Below, piece after piece: positions 50,837 to 58,619 of a stretch of DNA of 64,000 nt. The DNA comes from JACJWR01 sp964474045 (GTDB taxonomy: Bacteria > Actinomycetota > Actinomycetes > S36-B12 > UBA10799), in NCBI GenBank assembly GCA_964474045.1, contig CAYYRC010000005.1, positions 1 through 64,000 of the forward strand, in the 5' to 3' direction. Every line of letters starts with the position of its first letter. Position 1 is the stretch's first letter. Both the position numbers and the translations under genes were made by a program. The notes under the pieces are model-generated. The model searched no databases and had not been told where the DNA came from. It was given only the letters and a program-made list of their open reading frames with translations.

Positions 50837-52689
50837 TCCCCGCACAGCCCAGCACCGCGACCCTGCCGCCTGGTCCGGGGGCAACAGTGTGGTTGGCCTC
50901 GTATCCCAAGTCTGGCAACACCTGGATGCGGGCCATCGTCACCGCACTCGGCACCCACCGGCATCTGTTCGGCGTCAACCAGCTGGGTTCGGGCGCGCAG
51001 CCCAACCATGTGGGCGGAGTCCAGGGCGTCTACGGAATCGACCCCCGGTGGCTGAGCAGGGACGAGGTCGACCGCATGCGCACGGAGCTCATCAACCGCT
51101 GGGGGGTTACGGCACCTGACGTCGCGGCCGACGCCGACGGCATTCCCGATGAGGATCCGGCGGGGCCCGTCCGTCCGGTCCTGCGCAAGACCCACGAGGT
51201 CTACCGTGGCGGGGCACCGGGGCGCGAGCCCTTCCCGTTGGCGGCGACGCGGGCCGCGATCCTGGTGGTGCGGGACCCGCGGGACGTGGCGTGCTCCTAC
51301 GCGCCGTTCTTCGGGGTGGACCTCGACGGCGCCGTTGCGGCGATGGGCCGCACAAACGCCGGGGGCGCCTCGTCGCCCGCGTCCTCCCAGACCGACCAGC
51401 CCTGGGGCACCTGGACGAGCCACGCGGCTTCGTGGCTGGCCGACGACGTCCCCTTCCCGGTGCACCTGGTGCGCTACGAGGACCTGAAGCGCGACACCGT
51501 CGGCACCCTGCTGCCGATCTTTCAAGCGATCGGCCTGGACTGCACCGAGGCTCAGCTCGCGGCCGCCGCCGAGCAGGCCCGGTTCGACCGGCTGCAGGCC
51601 TCCGAGGCCGAGCGCGGGTTCCGGGAGACCTCCAAGCAGACGCGCACGTTCTTCCGCAAGGGCAAGGCTGGAGGCTGGTCGGAGGAACTGTCGGAGTCGC
51701 AGGTGGCTGCGTTGGAGGCTGACCACGACGTCATGATGCTGCGGCTCGGCTACGAGCTGACCACCGAGGCCGCACCCCGCGCCGCGCTCGCCGAGTCCCG
51801 GGCCTCCCGGCGCCGCTCGGAGCGCTTCGACTGGATGCGGCTGCCAGCCGCGATGGAGCTCGAAGTTCGCCAAGGCAGCGTCCCCGAGCAGATCCCAGAC
51901 GCCAAGAACCCCCGACCCTGGATCCACGTCAACGACCACCAGGTGCTGGTGGTCTTCTCCGGCGGCACGCGGCTGCTGGTGCAGGACGGCAAGTCCATCA
52001 CTGTGGACTGGACGCCCGACCCGGATCGCCCGATGGACGATCCCTCCTGGTTGGTGCAGGGCTGGGGGGTCACGCTGGCCATGTTGCAGCGCGGCGACCT
52101 CAGCCTGCATGCCGCAACCGTCCAGATGGGCGACGAGGTAGTGGCGATCGCCGGGCACCGCGGGGCCGGGAAGTCGACCACGTCCATGGCCCTGCGCAAG
52201 CGCGGCCACCGTCTGCTGGTGGATGACGTGACGCTCATCAGGTTCGAGGGCGACCAGGCCTGGACCACGCCCTATGCGCGCAACGTGCACCTGCTGCCCG
52301 ACGCCGCCGCGGCACTGGGCGTGGACTTCGACGCGCTGCCGATGTTGGCCGGCGGCCGGACCAAGGTGGCCTTCCGCGCCGAGGAGCCCGACGAGCAGCC
52401 GCACCTGATCGACCGCGTGGTGGTGCTGGCCCCTGGGCCAGCGGTGGAAGAGGTCACGCTGACCGATGCGCGCGGCGGCCAGAAACTGGCGACGCTCTTG
52501 GGGCACACCCGGCGCGACGGCATAGCGCCGCTGATCCTCGGCCAGGCCCGCTACTTCGAGCTCATGACCCGGCTGTCCAACGCCGTCCCGGTCCAGGTGC
52601 TGCGGCGCCCGCGCGAGGAATGGACGCTGGACGAGGTGCTGGACTTGATCGAAGCCGGTTCCGGGGCCGGCGAGGGCGAAGCGCCGTGA
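50833..52689 (+). CDS. Sulfotransferase fused to an HprK-like kinase domain
   Basis: About 618 aa. Residues ~15-315 are a sulfotransferase: 5'-phosphosulfate loop LASYPKSGNTW, 3'-phosphate motif LVVRDPRDVACSYAPFF, and C-terminal RKGKAGGW. Residues ~390-618 resemble HPr kinase/phosphorylase: LSLHAATVQMGDEVVAIAG, P-loop GHRGAGKST near 441, and HRLLVDDVTLIRF near 464. The sulfotransferase would take PAPS made by CysNC; the kinase domain would phosphorylate an unknown acceptor. The GTG start overlaps the previous stop (GTGA), and the stop overlaps the next start the same way. The fusion suggests sulfation and phosphorylation act on the same substrate. Confidence 0.8.
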   Translation: MIPAQPSTATLPPGPGATVWLASYPKSGNTWMRAIVTALGTHRHLFGVNQLGSGAQPNHVGGVQGVYGIDPRWLSRDEVDRMRTELINRWGVTAPDVAADADGIPDEDPAGPVRPVLRKTHEVYRGGAPGREPFPLAATRAAILVVRDPRDVACSYAPFFGVDLDGAVAAMGRTNAGGASSPASSQTDQPWGTWTSHAASWLADDVPFPVHLVRYEDLKRDTVGTLLPIFQAIGLDCTEAQLAAAAEQARFDRLQASEAERGFRETSKQTRTFFRKGKAGGWSEELSESQVAALEADHDVMMLRLGYELTTEAAPRAALAESRASRRRSERFDWMRLPAAMELEVRQGSVPEQIPDAKNPRPWIHVNDHQVLVVFSGGTRLLVQDGKSITVDWTPDPDRPMDDPSWLVQGWGVTLAMLQRGDLSLHAATVQMGDEVVAIAGHRGAGKSTTSMALRKRGHRLLVDDVTLIRFEGDQAWTTPYARNVHLLPDAAAALGVDFDALPMLAGGRTKVAFRAEEPDEQPHLIDRVVVLAPGPAVEEVTLTDARGGQKLATLLGHTRRDGIAPLILGQARYFELMTRLSNAVPVQVLRRPREEWTLDEVLDLIEAGSGAGEGEAP

Positions 52690-53921
52690 CCCGCGGCGCC
52701 GCGAGGACCGGCGCAGGCGCGCTGCCCGACCTCGACACCTCGGTCCCCGGCGTCCTGTTCGCCATCGGCGACCACACCTGGGACTACGGCGCCCTGGCCA
52801 CCATCCGGACGCTGGGACGCTGCGGGGTGCCGACCTTCGCGATGGTCCCGACGCTGGACCTGCCCGTGGTCGCGTCGAAGTACCTGACCGAGGCGATCCT
52901 GATCCCGACGACGGGCGACGAGCCGCCGGACGCGCTGGTGGACGCCATGCGGCGGACCTGCGAGGCGGTCGGCCGGCCGGCGGTGGCCATCGCCGGCGAC
53001 GACGAGAGCGCGGTGCTCCTGGCCCGCCACGCAGGTGAGCTCCCCGGCGCACTCCTTCCTCGGGTCGCCCCGGAGCTGCCGGCCCAGTTGGCCAGCAAGG
53101 GCGGCCTGGCAACGCTGTGCGAGCAGGCGGGCGCACCCACCCCGCGCAGCGCGACGCCGGCCGATCGGGCCGAGGTCGAGGCCTTCGCAGCGACAGCGAC
53201 CTACCCGCTCGTGCTCAAGAATCCCGAACCCTTCAGCCGCCTGGTAGCCCCCGGCGTGCAGCGGACCACCCGGGTGGCCGACGCCCGCGAGCTCGAGCAG
53301 GCGCTGACCGGGTGGCGCCCGGGCGCACCCCTGCTGATCCAGGAGTTCATTCCCGAGGAGGCCAGCCAGGACTGGTACGTCGAAGGCCTGTTCGACGATG
53401 ACTCCACCCCGCTGATCGTCTTCACCGGCCGCAAGCTGCGCGCCTATCCAGTCTCGACGGGAGTCGGCACGCTGAACGAGTCGGCAGCCAACCCGCAGCT
53501 GGCCCAGCTCGCCACCGACTTCGTCCGTGCCATCGGCTACGCCGGGCTGGCCGACATGGACTGGCGGCTGGACAGCCGCGACGGCCAGTACAAACTGCTG
53601 GACTTCAACCCCCGGCGCGGCGCCCAGTTCCGGCTGTTCCAGTCGACTGCGGGCATCGACGTGGTGCGTGCGCTGCACCTGCACCTCACGGGCCGGGCGA
53701 TCCCACCCGGGAAGCAGATCGAGGGCATCCGGCACGTGGTCGGGCTGCAGGATCAAAGGGCCTACCTCGCCGGGCGGCGCGGCGAGGCGGGCACCGGTGC
53801 CCCTGGCCCCTTCCAACGGGGCCTGGTCGAACGGGCGTGGTGGGCCGCAGACGATCCCAAGCCCGCGGTCAGCTTCGGCCGGGGGCTGGCAGCGAAGGCC
53901 GCGGGCCGCCTGCGCCGCTAG
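52686..53921 (+). CDS. ATP-grasp carboxylate-amine ligase-like enzyme
   Basis: A 411-aa protein with an N-terminal Rossmann-like domain (VLFAIGDHTWDYGALATIRT) and an ATP-grasp fold. YPLVLKNPEPF carries the nucleotide-binding lysine, LLIQEFIPEE the hinge strand, and YKLLDFNPRRGAQF the metal-binding residues. It resembles enzymes joining an acid to an amine, as found in D-Asp ligase-like and surface-polymer genes. In this locus it may replace the asparagine-synthetase-like cyclase of lasso clusters, or add an amino acid to a sugar or peptide. GTG start in a 4-bp overlap with the kinase gene. Confidence 0.82.
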   Translation: MTRGAARTGAGALPDLDTSVPGVLFAIGDHTWDYGALATIRTLGRCGVPTFAMVPTLDLPVVASKYLTEAILIPTTGDEPPDALVDAMRRTCEAVGRPAVAIAGDDESAVLLARHAGELPGALLPRVAPELPAQLASKGGLATLCEQAGAPTPRSATPADRAEVEAFAATATYPLVLKNPEPFSRLVAPGVQRTTRVADARELEQALTGWRPGAPLLIQEFIPEEASQDWYVEGLFDDDSTPLIVFTGRKLRAYPVSTGVGTLNESAANPQLAQLATDFVRAIGYAGLADMDWRLDSRDGQYKLLDFNPRRGAQFRLFQSTAGIDVVRALHLHLTGRAIPPGKQIEGIRHVVGLQDQRAYLAGRRGEAGTGAPGPFQRGLVERAWWAADDPKPAVSFGRGLAAKAAGRLRR

Positions 53922-53942
53922 CCGCTCACCTACACTCGGCGG

Positions 53943-55058
53943 ATGCGCGTGGAGTCCGACCAGGCCGACGTCGCCGCCGCCCTCCAGCGGATGGCCGCAA
54001 CTATTCGCGCGGAGGGTGGCTTCGTCGCCGACGACTTCACCGTGCGGGTGCGCGACCGCCAGATGTCCTGCGCCATAGCCGACCAGCCCGGCGAGGCGGG
54101 CCGGTTGCTGGTGTCCTATCCAACCAGCCTGCAAGTTCCCATGAGCGTGCTGGCCTGGGCCGACAATCCGAACGCCATGGAGCTTGCCGACCCGTCGGCA
54201 CCCGCTCCGCGCGGCAGGCTGGGCAGGCCGCAGCGGAGTCTCCTCGAGGACTGGCTGGAGATCATCAACGCCGTCGACCGCGTCGCCCACGTCCGGGCAT
54301 CCGTGCCGGAGCACGCCATCGCCGACCCCGCGGTCCGCCACCACCTGGCCGACGCCGGCTATCCAGCTCTGCGCGAGCCGAACACTGACGAGGCCGTCCG
54401 TCAGACCGTCATCGCCTGGCACTCGTCGGGCGCCGGCACCGCACCGGACGGCAGCCAGCGGTGGCGGCTCATCCCCCTGAAGCACCTGGTCAACCACCAT
54501 CCCGACGGCGCAGATCAGGTTCCGGTACCAGGCCGCACCGCGGTCGCCACGAGCGCGACCTCGGACGCGGTTGAGACCTTTGAGAACTACGGCGACCTGG
54601 ACGCACTGCAGCTGCTCACCTTCTTCGGCTACGTCGATCGCAGTGCCCCCCTGGTGCACTCCGTACCGGTGGAGGTGGAGTCCCCAGCGGTCGGGCGGGT
54701 CGTGGTGCGCTGGCGGGCGCCCCGCAACCCGCGGGCGGCGGAGGCGCGCGACGTGCCCGAGATCGCCCCGCTGGACGGCGAGGTAGGCGGCCTCGCCATC
54801 CGGCATCTGACGATCCGGCCGGACAACAGGGCCCGAGTCGCGGCCTACCTGTCGATGGCGTGCCAATCGATCGGCGGGCTGGAGGGCGGCCGGGCCAAGC
54901 GCGAGGGGGAAGGGATCCTCGACTCCATCCTGGCCGCCAACGAGGCCTACTACCAAGGACTGGACCGGCTGCTGGCCGCCAGCGCCGACCCGTTCCTGCC
55001 GCTGGTCGAGGTATCGCTGCTGCAGCAGCAGCGGCTGCGGGAGATGTGGGGCTGTTGA
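53943..55058 (+). CDS. SET-domain-like protein, paralogue 2
   Basis: A 371-aa protein. IPLKHLVNHHPDGAD near residue 184 corresponds to the SET D/NxxNH motif, and ETFENYGDLDALQLLTFFGYVD near 210-232 closely follows the 'NYG..DN..LL..YGF' segment. As in the paralogues, the SAM-binding N-terminal part is not recognisable. It lies 21 bp after the ATP-grasp gene but has its own TACACT box six bases before the ATG. Position makes it a candidate methyltransferase or binding protein of the locus. It converges with the B2-like gene. Confidence 0.6.
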   Translation: MRVESDQADVAAALQRMAATIRAEGGFVADDFTVRVRDRQMSCAIADQPGEAGRLLVSYPTSLQVPMSVLAWADNPNAMELADPSAPAPRGRLGRPQRSLLEDWLEIINAVDRVAHVRASVPEHAIADPAVRHHLADAGYPALREPNTDEAVRQTVIAWHSSGAGTAPDGSQRWRLIPLKHLVNHHPDGADQVPVPGRTAVATSATSDAVETFENYGDLDALQLLTFFGYVDRSAPLVHSVPVEVESPAVGRVVVRWRAPRNPRAAEARDVPEIAPLDGEVGGLAIRHLTIRPDNRARVAAYLSMACQSIGGLEGGRAKREGEGILDSILAANEAYYQGLDRLLAASADPFLPLVEVSLLQQQRLREMWGC

Positions 55059-55069
55059 CCTCCCTTTGA

Positions 55070-55627
55070 TCAGGCGCCGGGCAGCTGAACCTGTGCCGCC
55101 GTCAGGGCCTGCGGCACCTGGAACACGGTGGCCGCGGTGAAACCTCTGGCGGCGGCGCCGCCGGTCAAGGCACCCGCCCGCCCCAGCAGCCAGGCGTGGG
55201 CGTCCCACCGACCGTCTTGGCCATCCGGATTCGGGCGCAGGCCGATGACCACGACGCCGGCGCTATGCCGCACCCGCAACATGATCTGGCCGGCGGTGGC
55301 CTGTGCCAGGCAGGTCGGCTCGAACGGCAGGCGCTGCACGCCTGACTTCACCGCCACCGCCACCTGGCGCTCCACCGGCGAGGCCGCGATCGCCGGCAGC
55401 CGCACGACCTCCTGGCCCAGCCAAGCGTCGGGCACAGCGGCGTGGTGGCCCAGGACGCGGGACCAACGAGGCATCGGGACCCACTTCTGCGCCGCCGCGC
55501 CCAGCAGCAGCAGCCCCATGGCCTCCAGCACACGACCCCGGTGACGGGCGATCCGCAGCGATCGCTCCCATCGGGGAAGCCCGCGCTTCCCTTCCCGCGC
55601 GACGGGTCGACGGTGCGCGGTGGACAT
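55070..55627 (-). CDS. Lasso-peptide B2-type (transglutaminase-like) protein
   Basis: A 185-aa protein. A hydrophobic helix (RVLEAMGLLLLGAAAQKWVP) is followed by the B2 core: LPFEPTCLAQATAGQIMLRV with the catalytic Cys, VVVIGLRPN, and DAHAWLLGR with the catalytic His. The usual third acidic residue after AHAW is not evident. In lasso systems B2 removes the leader peptide using the RRE protein (B1); a B1-like PqqD is in this locus, but no cyclase C gene or precursor is seen. The start at 55627 is supported by a TATCGT box seven bases upstream; an ATG at 55675 is also in frame. Confidence 0.75.
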   Translation of the reverse strand: MSTAHRRPVAREGKRGLPRWERSLRIARHRGRVLEAMGLLLLGAAAQKWVPMPRWSRVLGHHAAVPDAWLGQEVVRLPAIAASPVERQVAVAVKSGVQRLPFEPTCLAQATAGQIMLRVRHSAGVVVIGLRPNPDGQDGRWDAHAWLLGRAGALTGGAAARGFTAATVFQVPQALTAAQVQLPGA

Positions 55628-55771
55628 GGGCGCCACGATACTTCCCGCCGAGCGCGGCCCGCGGGGCGGCAACAAGCGCCGCCCGGCGCTGCGGGAGAAT
55701 CATCTGACGCCACAAGGTCCAGGCACGCCCGGCAGCCTTGGACATACGCCTCGGCCAGGAACGGAAATCCA

Positions 55772-56434
55772 ATGCCATCCCAGCGAGTCTCCGCACCAAG
55801 CACGCCAACTCCATGCGCGGCATTCACCTGGGCCATCGCAATCGGGACGATGATGGTGCTCCTCGTGGGCCTTGGGGCGTCCCCGGCCCTGGCCCACAGC
55901 GACCTGGTGTCCTCGTCGCCGGCCGAGGGGCAGGCCCTGGATGCGGCACCGGCCCAGGTGGAGCTCACCTTCAACGAGGAGATCTCCGACGCCGGGCTGC
56001 AGGTCGTCGCCCAGGGGCCACAGGGGCCGGTGAGCCTGGGGACGCCGCAGCTGGCCGGTCCCAAAGTGACCGTGCCCTGGCCGCAGACGGCACCGGCCGG
56101 GTCGTACACCGTGTCCTACCGCGTGGTCAGCGCCGACGGGCACCCGATCGATGGGTCGCTGCCGTTCTCCTACGGCGGCGCCGCCGCGGCGACGGCGCCC
56201 CCGGCAGGCGGAACCGCCAGCCCATCGGCCGCGACCAGCTTCGTCGACCAGGGCCAAGCCGCGGCGGATGCCGCGGCGAGCGCCAGCACGGCTGCTGCCG
56301 CTGCGACGTCGGCAGACTCCAAGGAGGCGTCTCGATCGGCGTTCTGGCCCATCATCGCCGTGGTCGCGATCGGCGCTGCGATCGGCGCCGGCATCGCCTA
56401 CGCGCTGCGCGCCCGCGCCGCCCGCCGCTCCTGA
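55772..56434 (+). CDS. copC: CopC-domain periplasmic copper-binding protein
   Basis: A 220-aa protein with a signal peptide cleaved after PALA so that the mature protein begins HSDLVSSSPAEGQAL. That His1 is the copper ligand of CopC. ADGHPIDGSLPFSY supplies the conserved DGH motif. An Ala/Ser/Thr-rich linker and a C-terminal membrane helix (residues ~185-207) anchor it outside the membrane. It precedes copD by 46 bp, indicating a copper acquisition or resistance pair. Confidence 0.9.
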   Translation: MPSQRVSAPSTPTPCAAFTWAIAIGTMMVLLVGLGASPALAHSDLVSSSPAEGQALDAAPAQVELTFNEEISDAGLQVVAQGPQGPVSLGTPQLAGPKVTVPWPQTAPAGSYTVSYRVVSADGHPIDGSLPFSYGGAAAATAPPAGGTASPSAATSFVDQGQAAADAAASASTAAAAATSADSKEASRSAFWPIIAVVAIGAAIGAGIAYALRARAARRS

Positions 56435-56480
56435 GCACCTACGTGTCGCGGCCCGGCGCCACGGTGCGACACTCGTTGCC

Positions 56481-58523
56481 ATGACCGTCGAGGCCACCGC
56501 CGGCCCGGCGCAGCGGGACGCACCCCCGACGCCACCGGGCAAAGTCCGCAGGATGCTGAGCCTGCGGCTGCCGTTGCTGCTCGCCCTCGTGCTGGCTGCC
56601 ACGGCCGTCGGACTGGTGATCGGCGGCGGCCGGTACACGCCACCCGCTGCCGGGATCACCGACGCCGGCGCCCTCGTGGGGTGGCTGCTGCCCCTGGTCC
56701 GGGCGGTCGCGCTTGCCGCCAGCGTCGCCGCCTTCGGCTGGTTGCTGTATGCAGCGTTCCTGGGCACCCAGAAGGGCGGCGAGCTGCTGGGCGACAGCGC
56801 CCTGGCCGACGTCCGCCGAGCCGGCACCGCCGCGGCGATCTGGGCTCTGGCCTCGCTGGTGTCCGCGGTGCTCGCCCTCGCCACCGTGCTGGGATCGCCG
56901 CTGGCCGAGGCGATCAGACCCGCCGTCCTGCAGAAGTACGCCTGGGACATCCCCAGCGTCCGCGCCTACCTCATGGCCGCGGTGCTCGCCGGCGTCATCT
57001 GGGGGGCCGGCCGCTTCGCGCGCTCGCTGGCGGCGGCTGCGGCTTGGTGCGTCGTGGCGCTCGCGGCGCTGGCGATGCCACCGCTGGCGGGGCACGCGGC
57101 CGGGTTCGGCAACCACTCCCTGGCGCTGACCTCCGGGGTTGCGCACACCTGGGCCGCGGCTGCCTGGGCCGGCGGGCTGCTGGCGCTGGCGGTGCATGCC
57201 TGGCGCGGCGACCGAGGCGTGGCCGTGTCCGCCCGGCGGTTCAGCACGCTGGCGCTCGTCGCCGTCGGCTTGCTCGCGCTGTCCGGCGTGGGCAACGCGG
57301 TCACCCGGATGGACACGTTCTCGGACCTGTGGAACTCCGGCTACGGGCGCCTTGTGATCGTCAAGACCATCATCTTCGCCCTGCTGGTGGTGGCAGCCGC
57401 CTACCTGCGCCGGAAGCTGCTGCCCCAGATCGAGACCCGGCGCCGCAACGTCGTCGGCCTGGTCGGGCTGGAACTCGGGCTGCTGGCGCTGGCCGGCGGG
57501 TTTGCGGTCGCGCTGGCGGTGACGCCCTACCCGCGCGCCCAGAACTCCGCGATCAGCATGGTCGAGCAGCTGCTGGGCACGACGATGCCCGAGGCCCCGA
57601 CGTGGACCGGCGTGGTGCTGGGATGGCAGTTCGAGCCGCTGTTCATGGTCGGCGGCATCGCGGCGGCGGCGCTCTACGTTGCCGGCGTCGTCCGACTGCG
57701 GGCCCGGGGGGCGAAGTGGCCGCTGGGGCGCACGATCGCCTGGCTGGCCGGTGTGGTGGCGATCATCTGGACGACCAACTCCGGCCTGGCCGTGTATTCG
57801 CCGGTCTCGTTCAGCATCCACATGCTGCAGCACATGATGCTGTCGATGATCGCCCCGATCCTGCTGGTGCTGGGCACGCCGATCACCCTGGCCCTGCGGG
57901 CGCTGCGCCCGGGCGGCCACGGCCGCCGCGGCCCGCGGGAGTGGATCGTGTGGGCGATCAACTCGCCGGTCGCCAAGTTCGTCACGCACCCGCTGTGGGT
58001 GCTGTTCATCTTCACGGTGGGCCTCTACGGGCTGTACTACACGTCGCTGTTCGCGTGGCTGATGGGCTCGCACCTGGGGCACCTGGTCATGCAGGTGCAC
58101 TTCCTGCTGGCCGGCTATCTGTTCGCCTACGTCGTGATCGGGCTGGACCCGGCGCCGCGGGTGCTGCCGCCCTGGCTGCGGATGGTGATGGTGCTGATCG
58201 CGATGAGCCTGCACTCGTTCTTCGCCGTGCCGATGATGATGAGCGACGTCGTGTTCGCCGGCGACTGGTACGGCCTGGTGCAGCCGCCGTGGACCGAGAG
58301 CCTGCTGACCGACACCCGCACGGCAGGGGGAATCGCCTGGGCCATCGCCGAGATTCCCAGCCTGATGCTGCTACTCGCCCTGGCCTTTCAATGGGCCAAG
58401 TCCGACGACCGGGAGGCGCGCCGCAGTGACCGCCAGGCCGACCGCGATGGCGGCGCCGAGCTGGCGGCCTACAACGAGCGGCTGCGGCTGATGAACGAGG
58501 CGGCGGCCAAGCGCGGGGAGTAG
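56481..58523 (+). CDS. CopD-CtaG fusion membrane protein
   Basis: A 680-aa protein with about fourteen membrane helices. The first half contains the CopD domain (GNHSLALTSGVAHTWAAAAWAGG with membrane His; GVGNAVTRMD). The second half is a CtaG-like cytochrome-oxidase-assembly domain (SIHMLQHMMLSMIAPILLVLG; SHLGHLVMQVHFLLAGYLF; SLHSFFAVPMM). It would carry copper across the membrane for CuA/CuB insertion into terminal oxidase, receiving it from CopC. This fused form is common in actinobacteria. Confidence 0.92.
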   Translation: MTVEATAGPAQRDAPPTPPGKVRRMLSLRLPLLLALVLAATAVGLVIGGGRYTPPAAGITDAGALVGWLLPLVRAVALAASVAAFGWLLYAAFLGTQKGGELLGDSALADVRRAGTAAAIWALASLVSAVLALATVLGSPLAEAIRPAVLQKYAWDIPSVRAYLMAAVLAGVIWGAGRFARSLAAAAAWCVVALAALAMPPLAGHAAGFGNHSLALTSGVAHTWAAAAWAGGLLALAVHAWRGDRGVAVSARRFSTLALVAVGLLALSGVGNAVTRMDTFSDLWNSGYGRLVIVKTIIFALLVVAAAYLRRKLLPQIETRRRNVVGLVGLELGLLALAGGFAVALAVTPYPRAQNSAISMVEQLLGTTMPEAPTWTGVVLGWQFEPLFMVGGIAAAALYVAGVVRLRARGAKWPLGRTIAWLAGVVAIIWTTNSGLAVYSPVSFSIHMLQHMMLSMIAPILLVLGTPITLALRALRPGGHGRRGPREWIVWAINSPVAKFVTHPLWVLFIFTVGLYGLYYTSLFAWLMGSHLGHLVMQVHFLLAGYLFAYVVIGLDPAPRVLPPWLRMVMVLIAMSLHSFFAVPMMMSDVVFAGDWYGLVQPPWTESLLTDTRTAGGIAWAIAEIPSLMLLLALAFQWAKSDDREARRSDRQADRDGGAELAAYNERLRLMNEAAAKRGE

Positions 58524-58540
58524 GGGGCCTGCGCGCGGGG

Positions 58541-58572
58541 CTGGTGGTGGGCGGCCCTGGTGGTGGGCGGCC
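58541..58572. repeat. Two tandem 16-bp copies
   Basis: CTGGTGGTGGGCGGCC occurs twice head-to-tail (58541-58556, 58557-58572) between the CopD-CtaG gene and the third SET-like gene. The unit is GC-rich and simple; slippage is a likely origin. Confidence 0.8.
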
Positions 58573-58619
58573 CTGACCTTGCAGGGTCGGCGTCGGATCG
58601 GTGTCCTAGGCTCACAGGC

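Noticed and set aside
48034..53921. A standard lasso-peptide cluster
   Set aside because: No AsnB-like lasso cyclase and no precursor gene are present, and an ATP-grasp enzyme and a sulfotransferase fusion take their place.
55620..55853. Short frames near the B2-like start as a lasso-type precursor peptide
   Set aside because: The plus-strand frame (77 codons) and a basic minus-strand frame lack a YxxPxL leader, a TANNNT or ribosome site, and a plausible core; they overlap copC or the B2 gene in other frames.
58541..58572. Tandem 16-bp repeat as a regulatory array or CRISPR-like unit
   Set aside because: Only two GC-rich copies without spacers; replication slippage explains it.
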